Source: Modestobacter sp.
GTDB lineage: Bacteria; Actinomycetota; Actinomycetes; Mycobacteriales; Geodermatophilaceae
NCBI GenBank assembly: GCA_025963425.1
Contig: JAOPUQ010000319.1
Coordinates: 1 to 23,055, forward strand
Length of the DNA: 23,055 nt
Reading direction: 5' to 3'
Made by a program: the position numbers and the translations under genes
In this document: piece by piece, positions 6,726 to 13,261 of the stretch
Layout of the letters: the number at the start of each line of letters is the position of its first letter
How positions within the stretch are numbered: the stretch's first letter is position 1
Notes under the pieces: model-generated
Told to the model about the DNA's origin: nothing
Database searches by the model: none
Seen by the model: only the letters and a program-made list of their open reading frames with translations

Positions 6726-8582
6726 ATGACCGACGCCCTGCGCCGTGCCGGCCTGCCCACCGGAGTCCGTCTCGCCATCGCCGAGATCGCCGGTGCCTCC
6801 GGTGCCTGGTGCCCGGCCCTCGCCCCCAGCGGCGACCGGGTCGCCTTCGTCTCCGACCGCTCCGGGCTGCCCCGCCTGGAGGTGGCCACCCTCGACCAGC
6901 AGACCCCGCCCGCGGTGCTCTCCGGCCCCGACGAGGAGGTCGTCTCGGTCGCCTGGTCCCCGGACGGGGAGTGGCTGGCCTACCTGGTGAGCCCCGGCGG
7001 ATCGATCTGCGCGCAGCTGTTCGCCGTCCGCCCGGACGGCACCGACCGTCACCTGGTGGCCGGCGGCGACCCGCGGGCCACCGTCTTCGCCGGCGGCTGG
7101 ACCGCCCTCCCGGGCCACTACGTGTGCTCCATCGCCCCCGGTGACGGGCCGGACGCCGACGTGGTGCTGGTCGACGTGGTCAGCGGCGCGCAGCGGACGC
7201 TGGCCACCGGCGGCTTCCTCGCCGTCACCTCGGTGGAAGCCGGGGAGCAGCGGGTGCTGGCCCGCCGGGGCCCCCGCGGGCACCGGCACATCGTGGTCAT
7301 CGACGTGGCGACCGGGGTGCAGCGCCGGGTGCTGCCCCTCGGCGCACCCGGGGGCGCCGCCTCCGAGGACGGCCGCTTCGGGCCCGACGGCCGCTCGGTC
7401 TATCTGCGCGCGGCCCTGCCCGGGCTGCCCGGTAGCGACCGCGCCGGGCTGGTCTGCGTCCCGCTCGACGCCGTCGGGGTGCCGGGGCAGGGCCGGGTGC
7501 TCGTCGCCCGGCCGGATGCCGACCTGGAGGCCTACGCCCTGCGGGCCGACGGCACCACGGTCTGCGTCTGGAACGTCGACGGGGTCACCGAGCTCGAGGT
7601 GCGGGACCTGGCCTCCGGGGCACTGGTGTGCGCCGTCCCGCTGCCGCAGCCGGTGATGCCGGGCTGGTCGCTGACCGCCGACGGCACGGCCCTGCTGGCC
7701 GAGCTGACCGGCCCGTCGGTGCCGCGCTCGCTGTGGCTGGTGCCGCTGGACGGCGACGGCGCGGACGGTGCCGCCCCCTTGCCCTCCGCGCCGCACCGGC
7801 CCGACCCACACCTGCTGGCCACCCCGGTGCGCTGTCACTACGCCGTCGACGACGGTCTCGAGCTCGAGGGCTGGCTCTACACGCCGCGGGACGTGCGCGG
7901 ACCCAACCGGACCGTGGTGAGCTTCCACGGCGGCCCGGAGGGGCAGGAGCGGCCCGCGTACTCCCCGATCGCCCAGTCGCTGGTCGCCGCCGGGCTCACC
8001 GTCTTCGCGCCGAACGTGCGTGGCTCGGGTGGCCGCGGCCGGGCGTTCATGTCCGCCGACGACGGCGCGGCCCGGGAGGCATCCTTCGCCGACGTGCCGG
8101 CCACCGTCCGGTACCTGGTCGAGGCGGGCATCGCCCTGCCCGGACAGGTGGGTGCGCACGGCTGGTCCTACGGCGGCTACCTCACCCTGGTGGCGCTGAC
8201 CCGCTGGCCGGACCTGTTCGCCGCCGGCGCGACGCTGGCCGGGATGAGCGACCTGCGGACCTTCTTCGCCGGCACCGAGCCGTGGATGGCCGCGGCCTCG
8301 GTGACCGAGTACGGCGACCCGGTGGCCGACCGCGACATGCTCGCGGCGATCTCCCCGATGACCGCCCTGGACCGGCTCCGCTCGCCCGTCCTGCTGGCCC
8401 ACGGCGACCGGGACACCAACGTCCCGGTGCTGGAGTCGGTGCAGGCACACCAGGAGCTCTCCGCGCTCGGCGCGCCGGTGGACCTGCTGCTGCTGCCCGG
8501 CGAGGGTCACACGGTCGTGGGACGGGACAACCTTCTGGAGCTGACCGAGCGGGTCACCGAGTGGTTCGATCGGTGGTTGTGA
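6726..8582 (+). CDS. S9 family (prolyl oligopeptidase-like) serine peptidase
   Basis: This 618-residue protein consists of an N-terminal beta-propeller (about 1-360, with PD40-like strands such as VAWSPDGEWLAYL at 75-87) that gates a C-terminal alpha/beta-hydrolase domain (about 365-618). The catalytic triad is visible: Ser481 in GWSYGG, Asp563 in HGDRDTNVP and His595 in GEGH. No signal peptide is seen, so it should act in the cytoplasm on short peptides that fit through the propeller. The ATG is set by a near-perfect AGGAGGTGA ribosome site. The stop is 7 bases before the next start, indicating co-translation with the ATP-grasp ligase. In the NAGGN trio of proteobacteria the equivalent position is held by an M42-type hydrolase; here an S9 enzyme may hydrolyse or trim the peptide product. 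The exact substrate, or an acyl-aminoacyl-peptidase activity, cannot be settled from sequence. Confidence 0.92.
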   Translation: MTDALRRAGLPTGVRLAIAEIAGASGAWCPALAPSGDRVAFVSDRSGLPRLEVATLDQQTPPAVLSGPDEEVVSVAWSPDGEWLAYLVSPGGSICAQLFAVRPDGTDRHLVAGGDPRATVFAGGWTALPGHYVCSIAPGDGPDADVVLVDVVSGAQRTLATGGFLAVTSVEAGEQRVLARRGPRGHRHIVVIDVATGVQRRVLPLGAPGGAASEDGRFGPDGRSVYLRAALPGLPGSDRAGLVCVPLDAVGVPGQGRVLVARPDADLEAYALRADGTTVCVWNVDGVTELEVRDLASGALVCAVPLPQPVMPGWSLTADGTALLAELTGPSVPRSLWLVPLDGDGADGAAPLPSAPHRPDPHLLATPVRCHYAVDDGLELEGWLYTPRDVRGPNRTVVSFHGGPEGQERPAYSPIAQSLVAAGLTVFAPNVRGSGGRGRAFMSADDGAAREASFADVPATVRYLVEAGIALPGQVGAHGWSYGGYLTLVALTRWPDLFAAGATLAGMSDLRTFFAGTEPWMAAASVTEYGDPVADRDMLAAISPMTALDRLRSPVLLAHGDRDTNVPVLESVQAHQELSALGAPVDLLLLPGEGHTVVGRDNLLELTERVTEWFDRWL

Positions 8583-8589
8583 GGCTCCG

Positions 8590-10080
8590 ATGACCGACAC
8601 CGCAGGTGTCTTCGCCCGCTATCCCGCCTCGTCCGGCGACGAGGCGGTCGGGCCCGACGGCGTGCTGCGGAGCGGCTACGAGCCGGTCGCCCGGGCGCTC
8701 GACGAGCTGGGCGGCGTCGGTCTGGCCGCGGTGGTCGGGGAGATCGCCCGGGAGCGGCGGACCCGGGGGGTGGTCTTCGGCACCTTCGTCGACGGCCGGC
8801 TCGAGGAGCGGCCGTTCCCGCTGTGCCCGGTGCCGCGCGTCGTGCCGGCCGCCGACTGGGAGCGCGTGGCCCGGGGCGTCGAGCAGCGCACCCGTGCCCT
8901 CAACGCCTTCCTGGACGACGTCTACCGGCCCGGTGGACGTCGCCGCACCGACGCCGACCGGGAGCCGGAGGTGGTCCGGGCCGGGGTGGTGCCGCCCTGG
9001 GTGGTCACGGCGAGCCCGGGTCACCGGCCCGGCGCCGTCGGGCTGGCGTGGTCCGGGCAGCGGCGGATCACCGTGGCCGGCCTGGACCTGCTCCAGGGGC
9101 CGGACGGCTGGGTGGTGCTCGAGGACAACCTCCGCGTCCCCTCCGGCATCGGCTACGCGATCAGCAACCGCGACAGCGCGGCGGCCGCGCTCCCGGGGTT
9201 GTACCGCTGCGAGCGGGCCGCCGGGCTGGCCGACCCGCACGAGGCGGTCGACGTCCTGCGCGCGGCGCTGGTCGACGCCGCCCCGCCCGGCTGCGACGGC
9301 ACGCCCCAGCTCGGGCTGCTCACCGACGGCCGGCACAACACGGCGTGGTTCGAGCACCGGCTGCTGGCCGAGGCGATGGGCATCCCGATCGTCACCCCCG
9401 ACACCCTGTGGCCCACGCCGGCCGGTGGGGTCGCCGTCCAGGTCGACGGGGAGCGGGTGCCGGTGCACGTGCTGTACCGGCGCTTCGACGAGGCCGCGCT
9501 GGCCGCCCATCTCACGCCCACCGGCACGCCGGTCGACGTGCTGCTGGGCGAGGCGGTGCGGCTGGGGCAGCTGGCCCTGGCCAACGTGCCGGGCAACGGG
9601 GTGGCCGACGACAAGGCCACCTACCGGTACGTGCCGGAGATGATCCGGTTCTACCTCGGCGAGGAGCCGGTGCTGCCGTCGGTGCCCACCTGGCTGCTCG
9701 CCGACCCCGCCGACCACGCCGCCGTCCGCGACCGGCTGCACGAGCTGGTGATCAAGCCGGTCGACGGCTACGGCGGGCAGGGCGTGGTCTTCGGTCCGCT
9801 GTGCTCGACCGCGGAACTCGCCGAGCTGGAGGCGCAGGTCGCGGCGACCCCGCACCGGTTCGTCGCCCAGCAGCCGGTGGACTTCACGACCGTCCCCACC
9901 GTCATCGACGGGCTGGTCGCCCCCCGCCACGCCGACCTGCGCGTCTTCGCCGTGGCCGGCACCCGCACCCGCACGCTGCCCGCGCCGCTGACCCGGGTGG
10001 CGCTGACCGAGGGGTCGCTGCTGGTCAACTCCAGCCGCGGCGGCGGCAGCAAGGACACCTGGGTCCTGCCCCCGTCGTAG
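8590..10080 (+). CDS. circularly permuted ATP-grasp type 2 ligase
   Basis: This 496-residue protein belongs to the circularly permuted ATP-grasp family (formerly DUF404/DUF407; mycobacterial Rv2411c-like). ATP-grasp enzymes join a carboxylate to an amine through an acyl-phosphate. Recognisable blocks in family order are: RPFPLCPVPRVV (74-85), the metal/ATP block LEDNLRVPSG (177-186), LLTDGRHNTAWFEH (243-256), VLYRRFDE (294-301), NGVADDK (336-342), VIKPVDGYGGQG (387-398) and NSSRGGGSKDTWV (480-492). Length is complete. ATG at 8590 follows a GAGG overlapping the preceding stop. Family members usually sit beside alpha-E and transglutaminase-like genes; neither is present here, and the partners are an amidotransferase and a peptidase. 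I infer that it makes the peptide or amide bond of the metabolite amidated by the first gene. No acetyltransferase domain is attached, unlike the NAGGN synthetase. Confidence 0.9.
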   Translation: MTDTAGVFARYPASSGDEAVGPDGVLRSGYEPVARALDELGGVGLAAVVGEIARERRTRGVVFGTFVDGRLEERPFPLCPVPRVVPAADWERVARGVEQRTRALNAFLDDVYRPGGRRRTDADREPEVVRAGVVPPWVVTASPGHRPGAVGLAWSGQRRITVAGLDLLQGPDGWVVLEDNLRVPSGIGYAISNRDSAAAALPGLYRCERAAGLADPHEAVDVLRAALVDAAPPGCDGTPQLGLLTDGRHNTAWFEHRLLAEAMGIPIVTPDTLWPTPAGGVAVQVDGERVPVHVLYRRFDEAALAAHLTPTGTPVDVLLGEAVRLGQLALANVPGNGVADDKATYRYVPEMIRFYLGEEPVLPSVPTWLLADPADHAAVRDRLHELVIKPVDGYGGQGVVFGPLCSTAELAELEAQVAATPHRFVAQQPVDFTTVPTVIDGLVAPRHADLRVFAVAGTRTRTLPAPLTRVALTEGSLLVNSSRGGGSKDTWVLPPS

Positions 10081-10090
10081 CTCTTCGTGG

Positions 10091-10139
10091 CCCCGTCCCG
10101 GGTCCCGCCCTGAGCTTGCGAAGGGTGGGGAGGACGGGG
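10091..10139. terminator. long hairpin between convergent genes, bidirectional terminator
   Basis: CCCCGTCC (10091-10098) pairs with GGACGGGG (10132-10139), and CCCGCCCT (10104-10111) pairs with AGGGTGGG (10122-10129, one G-U pair) around a 10-base loop. It fills most of the 66-base gap between the plus-strand ATP-grasp gene and minus-strand serC. On the plus strand it is followed by TCCTTCTTC. The loop region CCTGAGCTTGCGAAGG resembles a dispersed actinobacterial hairpin motif. Confidence 0.65.
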
Positions 10140-10146
10140 TCCTTCT

Positions 10147-11262
10147 TCAGAGCTGGCCGACGACGTGCTCGATGCAGGCGGTCAGCGCGCTGACGTCGTC
10201 GGGGTCGACGGCGGGGAACATACCGACCCGCAGCTGGTTGCGGCCGAGCTTGCGGTACGGCTCGACGTCCACGACGCCGTGGGCCCGCAGGGTCTTGGCG
10301 ACCAGGGCGGCGTCGACCGAGTCGTCGAAGTCGACGGTGCCCACGACGAGGGACCGCTGCGCCGGCTCGGTGACGAACGGCGAGGTGTAGTCCGTCTTCT
10401 CCGCCCAGGAGTACAGCCGGCTGGAGGAGTCCTGGCTGCGCGCCACGGCCCCGGACAGCCCGCCCAGGCCGAGCATCCAGTCGATCTGGTCGGCCAGCAG
10501 GAACAGCGTGGCCACCGCGGGGGTGTTGTAGGTCTGGTCCTTGCCGGAGTTGTCGACGGCGATCGACAGGTCCAGGAAGCCGGGGATCCAGCGACCGGAG
10601 GCCTTGATCTCCGCGACGCGGGCCAGCGCCTTGGGCGACATCAGCGCCAGCCACAGGCCACCGTCGCTGGCGAAGGACTTCTGCGGCGCGAAGTAGTAGA
10701 CGTCGCTCTGCTGCACGTCCACCGGCAGGCCGCCGGCGCCGGAGGTGGCGTCGATGAGGACGAGGGAGTCCTCGTCGGCACCGGCCGGGCGTGCCACCGG
10801 GGCCATGACTCCCGTGGAGGTCTCGTTGTGCGCCCAGGCGTAGACGTCGACGCCGGCCTGGGCCTCGGGCAGGGCCAGCGATCCGGGGGCGGCCTTGGCG
10901 ATGACCGGGGCGTCCAGGAACGGCGCCTCGGCGACGCCGCTGGCGAACTTGGCGGAGAACTCGCCGTAGCTGCCGTGCGCGCTCTGCTTGCGGACCAGCC
11001 CGATGGTCGCGGCGTCCCAGAACGCCGTCGTCCCGCCGTTGCCCAGCACCACCTCGTACCCGTCGGGCAGGTCGAAGAGCTGCGTGAGCCCCTCGCGCAC
11101 CCGCTTGACCAGGTTCTTCACCGGCGCCTGCCGGTGCGAGGTGCCCATCAGCGCGGCCCCGGCGCCGGCCAGTGCGGCCAGCGCCTCGGGGCGGACCTTG
11201 GACGGTCCACACCCGAACCGCCCGTCCTTCGGCAGCAGGTCGGCGGGGATGGTGATGCTCAT
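10147..11262 (-). CDS. serC: phosphoserine aminotransferase
   Basis: SerC converts 3-phosphohydroxypyruvate and glutamate to O-phosphoserine and 2-oxoglutarate, the second step of serine synthesis, using PLP. The 371-residue product begins MSITIPADLLPKDGRFGCGPSKVRPEAL. It contains the PLP-phosphate region LGNGGTTAFWD (73-83), Asp171 in LIDATSGAGG that contacts the PLP pyridine ring, and Schiff-base Lys195 in YYFAPQKSFASDGG. Length and motifs fit the actinobacterial SerC subgroup. ATG at 11262 has an AGAGGA ribosome site 8 bases upstream; the frame stays open further upstream, but that part crosses the intergenic palindrome and citA and is not coding. It lies downstream of citA on the same strand, separated by 61 bases containing a palindromic hairpin, so transcription may be partly uncoupled. 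Divergent pdxH makes its cofactor. Confidence 0.96.
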   Translation of the reverse strand: MSITIPADLLPKDGRFGCGPSKVRPEALAALAGAGAALMGTSHRQAPVKNLVKRVREGLTQLFDLPDGYEVVLGNGGTTAFWDAATIGLVRKQSAHGSYGEFSAKFASGVAEAPFLDAPVIAKAAPGSLALPEAQAGVDVYAWAHNETSTGVMAPVARPAGADEDSLVLIDATSGAGGLPVDVQQSDVYYFAPQKSFASDGGLWLALMSPKALARVAEIKASGRWIPGFLDLSIAVDNSGKDQTYNTPAVATLFLLADQIDWMLGLGGLSGAVARSQDSSSRLYSWAEKTDYTSPFVTEPAQRSLVVGTVDFDDSVDAALVAKTLRAHGVVDVEPYRKLGRNQLRVGMFPAVDPDDVSALTACIEHVVGQL

Positions 11263-11293
11263 ACGGGCGTCCTCTGAATCGGCTGAAAGCGAC

Positions 11294-11316
11294 GCGCCTT
11301 CGGTACCGAAAGCGCG
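11294..11316. repeat. GGTACC-centred palindromic repeat between citA and serC
   Basis: CCTTCGGTACCGAAAG (11298-11313), extended by CGCG on the outside, forms an almost perfect 12-base-arm inverted repeat with one mismatch. Its core is the same as that of the two perfect palindromes at 19908-19956. It can form a hairpin on either strand and lies just after the citA stop, so it may attenuate or terminate citA transcription ahead of serC. Confidence 0.75.
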
Positions 11317-11323
11317 AGGGGGG

Positions 11324-12454
11324 TCAGGCGGGGGTGGCCTGGCTGATCGTCTTGGTCTGAATGGCGTCCCAGCCCTCGACGGCCTCGGGCTTGCGGGGGT
11401 CGGGGCCGACGTAGCGGGCCGAGGGCCGGACGAGGCGGCCGGTGTTCTTCTGCTCCAGGATGTGCGCACACCAGCCCGCGGTGCGGGCGCAGGTGAACAT
11501 CGAGGTGAACATGTGGCTGGGCACCTCGGCGAAGTCCAGCACGATCGCGGCCCAGAACTCGACGTTGGTCTCGATCGGGCGGTCAGGACGACGCTCGCGC
11601 AGCTCCTTGAGCGCGGCCTGCTCCAGGGCCAGGGCAGCCTCGAACCGGGGGGCGGCGAGCTCCTGGGCGGCGCGGCGGAGCACGCGGGCGCGGGGGTCCT
11701 CGGCGCGGTAGACCCGGTGGCCGAAGCCCATCAGCCGGTCGCCCTTGTCGAGCAGGTCCTTGACGTACTTCTCGGCGTTGCCGCTCTCCTCGACGCCGTC
11801 GAGCATGTGCAGCACCCGGGACGGCGCGCCACCGTGCAGCGGGCCGGACATCGCGCCGATGGCACCGGAGAGCGAGGCGGCGACGTCGGCGCCGGTGGAG
11901 GCGATGACGCGGGCGGTGAAGGTGGAGGCGTTCATGCCGTGCTCGGCGGCCGACGTCCAGTAGGCGTCGACGGCGGCCACGTGTGCCGGGTCCGGCTCGC
12001 CCCGCCAGCGGACCATGAAGCGCTCGACGATGGTGGAGGCCTCGTCGATCCGCTTCTGCGGAATGGCCGGGATGCCGATGCCGCGGGCGGACTGTGCCAC
12101 GTAGGACAGTGCCATGACCGCGGCCCGGGCCAGCTCTTCGCGGGCCTCCTCGGCGGAGATGTCCAGCAGCGGGCGGTAGCCCCAGATCGGGGTCAGCATC
12201 GCCAGCGCGGCCTGCACGTCCACCCGGACGTCGCCGGTGTGCACCGGGATCGGGAACGGCTCGGCCGGCGGCAGCCCGACGCCGAACTTCCCGTCGACCA
12301 GCAGCGCCCAGACGTTGCCGAACGTCACCTTGCCGACGAGGTCCTCGATGTCGACCCCGCGGTAGCGGAGGGCACCGCCGTCCTTGTCCGGCTCCGCGAT
12401 GGTGGTCTCGAAGGCGATGACGCCTTCCAGGCCCGGTACGAAGTCGTCGGCCAT
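11324..12454 (-). CDS. citA: citrate synthase 2 (CitA type)
   Basis: Citrate synthase condenses oxaloacetate and acetyl-CoA to citrate, the first step of the TCA cycle. The 376-residue product is of the actinobacterial CitA type (cf. mycobacterial Rv0889c) and is shorter than the Gram-negative enzyme. Visible conserved blocks are EHGMNAS (171-177), GPLHGGAPSRV with catalytic His207, GFGHRVYRAEDPRA with catalytic His246, NVEFWAAIVLDF (297-308) and FTCARTAGWCAHILEQ (320-335). The usual third catalytic residue, the Asp of NVD, reads Glu299 here; from memory NVEF is shared by the CitA subgroup. ATG at 12454 follows AGAGGAG with 7-8 bases spacing. A longer open frame upstream runs antisense through pdxH and is rejected. 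It is divergent from pdxH and upstream of serC. Confidence 0.95.
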   Translation of the reverse strand: MADDFVPGLEGVIAFETTIAEPDKDGGALRYRGVDIEDLVGKVTFGNVWALLVDGKFGVGLPPAEPFPIPVHTGDVRVDVQAALAMLTPIWGYRPLLDISAEEAREELARAAVMALSYVAQSARGIGIPAIPQKRIDEASTIVERFMVRWRGEPDPAHVAAVDAYWTSAAEHGMNASTFTARVIASTGADVAASLSGAIGAMSGPLHGGAPSRVLHMLDGVEESGNAEKYVKDLLDKGDRLMGFGHRVYRAEDPRARVLRRAAQELAAPRFEAALALEQAALKELRERRPDRPIETNVEFWAAIVLDFAEVPSHMFTSMFTCARTAGWCAHILEQKNTGRLVRPSARYVGPDPRKPEAVEGWDAIQTKTISQATPA

Positions 12455-12613
12455 CTCGCAAGCTCCTCTGCGTGCAGCGGTGCGTCGTGGCGCAGGTCCG
12501 CGCACGACAGCCGACAACTTAGGCGTTCGACCACCGGCCGGTGCACCCGGGCGGCGCGCGACGTGCCCCGGCCGCTCGCTGCCGGGTTCCCGCGACGGTG
12601 ACAGCATGGCGGC
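12455..12613. promoter_or_regulatory. divergent promoter region of citA and pdxH
   Basis: On the minus strand TAAGTT (12516-12521) is a TAnnnT-type -10 about 60 bases before the citA ATG. Just upstream of it lies a perfect 12-base palindrome CACCGGCCGGTG (12532-12543), placed near the -35 region, where a regulator could block or assist citA. I see no clear promoter or ribosome site for pdxH. GC-rich palindromes of this size can arise by chance. Confidence 0.35.
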
Positions 12614-13261
12614 GTGCCCGACCTGATCAGCATGCGTAGGGACTACGACGACGGGGCCTTCGGCGAGGACCGGCTGGCGGCCACCTGGGTGGAGCAGTTC
12701 GATCTGTGGTTCGCCGACGCGGTCGCCGCGGAGCTGCCCGAGCCCAACGCGATGGTGGTCGCCACCGCCGACGCCGACGGGGCGCCGGACGCGCGGATCG
12801 TGCTCATGAAGGGCTACGACGCCGGCGGGTTCGTCTTCGGCACCAGCTACGCCTCGGCCAAGGCCGCCGAGCTCGCGGTGAACCCGCGGGCGGCGCTGGT
12901 CTTCCCCTGGCACGCGCTGCAGCGCTCGGTCCGGGTGACCGGCACGGTCGAGCGGATCGGCCCGACGGCGTCCGACGCGCTGTGGGACCCGCGGCCGCGC
13001 GGCTCCCAGCTGGCGGCCGCGGCGTCGCTGCAGTCGACGACGGTGGAGTCCCGGGCCGAGCTGGTCGAGCGGGTCCGCGCCCTGGACGAGATGACCCCGC
13101 CGGGCAAGCTGCCGCGCCCGCGGGAGTGGGGCGGCTACCGGGTCGTCCCGGCCACGGTGGAGTTCTGGCAGGGCGGTCACGACCGTCTGCACGACCGGTT
13201 GAAGTTCGTACGCGACGAGGAGGAAGGCGGCGGCTGGGTCGTGCGGCGCCTGGCCCCGTGA
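12614..13261 (+). CDS. pdxH: pyridoxamine/pyridoxine 5'-phosphate oxidase
   Basis: PdxH oxidises pyridoxine or pyridoxamine 5'-phosphate to pyridoxal 5'-phosphate with FMN and oxygen. The 215-residue product shows the N-terminal MRRDYDDGAFGE block, the FMN-binding block ARIVLMKGYDAGGFVFGTSYASAK (about 60-83), NPRAALVFPWHALQRSVRVTG (about 92-112) and the C-terminal signature EFWQGGHDRLHDR, ending in a short RRLAP tail. Length is typical. The start is probably GTG at 12614, leaving six residues before MRRDY; ATG at 12632 is the alternative, and neither has a good ribosome site. It is divergent from citA, near the PLP enzyme gene serC, and its stop overlaps the GTG start of the MFS gene. The citA-serC-pdxH neighbourhood is recurrent in actinobacteria. 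Confidence 0.94.
   Translation: MPDLISMRRDYDDGAFGEDRLAATWVEQFDLWFADAVAAELPEPNAMVVATADADGAPDARIVLMKGYDAGGFVFGTSYASAKAAELAVNPRAALVFPWHALQRSVRVTGTVERIGPTASDALWDPRPRGSQLAAAASLQSTTVESRAELVERVRALDEMTPPGKLPRPREWGGYRVVPATVEFWQGGHDRLHDRLKFVRDEEEGGGWVVRRLAP

Noticed and set aside
4781..6889. 702-codon minus-strand frame opposite the amidotransferase
   Set aside because: Its composition is His, Arg, Gly and Val heavy with no motifs, and it overlaps the complete amidotransferase and its conserved domains.
6714..9930. Minus-strand frames of 628 and 458 codons opposite the peptidase and ATP-grasp genes
   Set aside because: They are shadows: low-complexity Gly/His/Gln/Arg sequence with no family resemblance, on the wrong strand to genes with intact catalytic motifs.
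11263..11469. N-terminal extension of the serC frame
   Set aside because: It passes through the intergenic palindrome and into citA. ATG at 11262 has a good ribosome site and gives the standard SerC N-terminus.
12455..13192. N-terminal extension of the citA frame (622-codon version)
   Set aside because: The extension is antisense to pdxH. MADDFVPGLEGV from 12454 with AGAGGAG upstream is the normal CitA start.
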